Below are positions 61,580 to 64,000 of a stretch of 64,000 nt of DNA, piece by piece; within the stretch, counting starts at the first letter, position 1, and every line of letters begins with the position of its first letter. A program made the translations under genes and the position numbers. This DNA comes from Parasponia andersonii (taxonomy: Eukaryota > Streptophyta > Magnoliopsida > Rosales > Cannabaceae), in the NCBI GenBank assembly GCA_002914805.1, contig JXTB01000093.1, positions 24,249 through 88,248 of the forward strand, read 5' to 3'. The notes below the pieces were generated by a model that saw only the letters and a program-made list of their open reading frames with translations, searched no databases and was not told the DNA's origin.

Positions 61580-62865
61580 TGTCACGACCGAAAATCCAAA
61601 AACGTGATTTTTAGTAAATTTTATGTTGAAACAGTGGTAAATAATGCTTTTCTAAAATTTCAGAAAATCGAATACTTGAAGTTTTAGATTTTAGTTCTCA
61701 AAAGTAAACAAATTTCACAATCAAAAAACTTTTTATTTGTTTTAATTTTTCAAAGAAAATCCTTCATTTAAAGTTTAGAGGAAAATATAATTAATTAGTT
61801 TAGAAATATTTGTAAATTCATAAACTTTAGTAAAATAAGTAAAATTAAAACCTTAGTTGTAATGTCCCAATAATTTACGTAAAATCATTTGTATTTCTAA
61901 GTACTCAATTTAATAGTAAAATTATCCTCATACATTTACTTAATAAATATACTACTATTAACTAAATAAATTTGACATAAAAAGGAAGACGCGATATGGA
62001 ATAGGAACCGATCAATGAAGATGTAGGGATGACATATATATACTAAAGAAGCTTCTCATCACCATGACAAATTACTCAAAATAAATCGTCACCTGAAAGT
62101 GGGAGGAGACAGAGGGTGAGCACGTGAATACTCAGTAGAGAATCGATTATAAGTTTTTATATGTAAGAAAATATACTCACGTTGAAGGTCTTGTATGGTT
62201 AATATTCTATTCAAAACAGTTCACAAAACTCAAGTGGAAATCATAGTCCAATAGTTCAAACATTCCAAACTATTGTAAAACATCCATCAAAATTAGTACA
62301 TATCTATTCAAGCCAATATATAACCATATATGCAATCATAATGTCCGAAATGTCCTAGTGAATCTCTCGTAAATCCAAGCCATCTAAAGAGGTGTTGCAA
62401 GTCTGAGCACACTATGTGGGGTATCGTAAGTCTAACGGCTGCATAAGTATGTGAATGCATGCAAATATTATATGAGTGACAGAACAAGAATATGCACCAT
62501 TTCTATGAAGTCACAAAATAACCATACAGTATTCTTTAATCAAACATCATTTAGTTCTCAAAACTAAGTTCTCAAACCATTTTAGATTTTCTAAAAATTT
62601 CGGCATTATAACAGGTATTTTTGATCAAAATCAAAAAAATCCAATTTCATGCAGAAAATAGTTCAAAACAGTATATATGACACGCCAACTAGTGTGACGT
62701 AACTTTCAGGCAGTTTATATATCAAATCAGGTCAAAACAGATGTGAACCACATTTTTATGAATTATTTCATAAAATTTCATATTTATTTAAAATATGTAA
62801 AAATTAAAATTAAACCAATTTAAAGATCAAGTACTCGAATCCTTACCTCAATCAAGTACCAAAAT
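61580..62865 (-). mobile_element. LTR fragment related to the solo LTR, inverse orientation
   Basis: From TGTCACGACC (61580) rightward, the sequence is the reverse-complement counterpart of the solo LTR from its 3' end back to about 45440. Matching landmarks are CACGTGAATACTCAG and AGAGAATCGATTATAAG here against CACGTG and CTTGTAATCGATTCTCTG in the solo LTR, and the region around GTGTGACGTAAC (62690). Beyond about 62865 the two diverge, so the 5' part is of a different subtype or lies partly outside the similarity. Confidence 0.65.
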
Positions 62866-64000
62866 AACATTACGAGGCTATAAAGAAAGTTTAGTATCTT
62901 TTGAAGGGTCGGGCGTCATTTTCAACCTTTTTGGTCGACAGGTTTGAAAACTCGATTTTCAATTGGAGCTTCAGATCATAAAATGGACTTCACCACTAAA
63001 TTCAGAACACCCAAAAATACTAGATTAGACATATAGTTTGACTGATTCGGGCTCCGACCAAACCTAGACCCACAACATGCAAATCGAGACAGTCTAAATC
63101 GTTAAATTTAGATTTTTGTGCCCATCACCAAATATAGTCAAAATGTATATCAAAATTCTTGTTTTCATGAGTACATCATAAATATGAAGTTTATTTTACG
63201 ATCTAATAGTGGAATTGAAAATTTTAAATATGAAACTAAAATAGCTCAAAATTGTCAAAAATGGAAAATTTCAATCTGTATAATATTAGGTCAAGATATA
63301 TATACCATAGTGTTCCTCTCATCGAGAGGAATCTGATAAGCCGAAGATCGGGTCCTGAGGCCTCAAGAATTGGCACCGGTGACCATTTTCCTTCGCAGAG
63401 CTTTTCTATTTGTCTAAACTTGGTCCTAAACAATCATTGATTCTAAAGATCCTAATAAAATTCTCATCAATACAAGATTGCACCTAACAATGTTTCAAAT
63501 GGGAAACAAATACACTTATGTTATACCACACATGAGACAGACACGTTCAGAGGTCAAAAATGACAATAAGAGTACAATGACATAAGTTATTTACTGTTCC
63601 TCATAATGAGTAAGAAATAACCATGCACATAACACATTCCTAGTTAAGGACAAGAATAGAATCAATATGAATAGAAATCTCCAACACAGAAGTAATTAGC
63701 ACAATAAATGCCAATAGGACCATTGCAGTTCATGTATATAAAATACAAGTATCCACATAATATATATAGTCCAAAAACTTCTCAAGTTTTTTGTCTAAGT
63801 TAATATCACTAAGTATTAACTCATATCACAATTAAATCTAGAGACTCTCCAGGTCTCTTTGCCCAGTATAGGATCATAATAAGAATCCTAAACTATCAAT
63901 CATTTCCAAAGATTCTCTAAGTCTTTGGTACAAAAGGAAGACAGATAGAAATGACTCAATACTCAATAAGCAATCAAAACTATCAACAACACTACAATGC
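62866..64000. other. Non-coding DNA, probably continuing LTR or internal retroelement sequence
   Basis: No gene is supported. The minus strand at about 63240-63440 contains a GC-richer stretch (CCTGAGGCCTC-type words) like the transcribed leader of Ty3 LTRs. No second LTR end was found before the window stops. Confidence 0.35.

Overview
This is nuclear DNA from a dicot-like flowering plant. The base composition is strongly AT-rich, genes are split by GT-AG introns, the proteins are of land-plant type, and plant transposable elements fill most of the space between genes. The species cannot be named from the sequence. The assembly is a draft: there is an 814-base N gap (47302-48115) and three isolated single Ns (28313, 30094, 54513).

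Five host genes are supported. In order they are: an F-box/LRR protein like Arabidopsis At3g48880 (minus, 3608-4843); the XPG/Rad2-family structure-specific nuclease SEND1/GEN-like 2 (plus, 14 exons, 20041-24941); the mismatch-repair protein MSH3 (minus, 12 exons, 32747-38690); a single-exon WD40 protein of the RUP1/RUP2 UV-B photomorphogenesis repressor type (plus, 48335-49639); and the 25-kDa subunit of pre-mRNA cleavage factor I, CFIS2/NUDT21 (plus, 7 exons, 54823-57469). From memory of Arabidopsis loci, F-box plus SEND1 match the At3g48880-At3g48900 neighbourhood and MSH3 plus CFIS2 match At4g25540-At4g25550, so two conserved gene pairs lie end to end here. SEND1 and MSH3, both DNA-repair proteins, are convergent.

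The rest is mostly mobile DNA. From 9.3 to 17.6 kb there is nested repeat sequence carrying a complete but dead hAT transposon (13465-17012, 8-bp target duplication). From 25.2 to 31.1 kb lies a Ty1/copia element with a 5-bp target duplication, TA...TA LTR ends, four in-frame stops and an apparent 1094-bp internal tandem duplication with an N at its joint. From 39 to 47 kb there is a stack of small inverted-repeat elements, a copia pol remnant, a large foldback whose centre holds two tandem copies of a MITE, and a 1662-bp solo LTR inserted into one arm of that foldback. From 51.6 to 54.3 kb there is a Ty3 gag remnant fused to a LINE remnant, followed by an inverted-repeat element with a perfect 11-bp target duplication. 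Past 61.5 kb an LTR related to the solo LTR lies in inverse orientation.

I found no CRISPR, prokaryotic operon, tRNA, rRNA or clearly new gene system. The most unusual structures are the nested foldback at 44-47 kb, the copia element with its duplication, the recent 41-residue tandem duplication in the SEND1 tail, and a probable GC-AG intron in MSH3. Exon boundaries were worked out by hand from splice signals, reading-frame continuity and family knowledge; no alignment was run.
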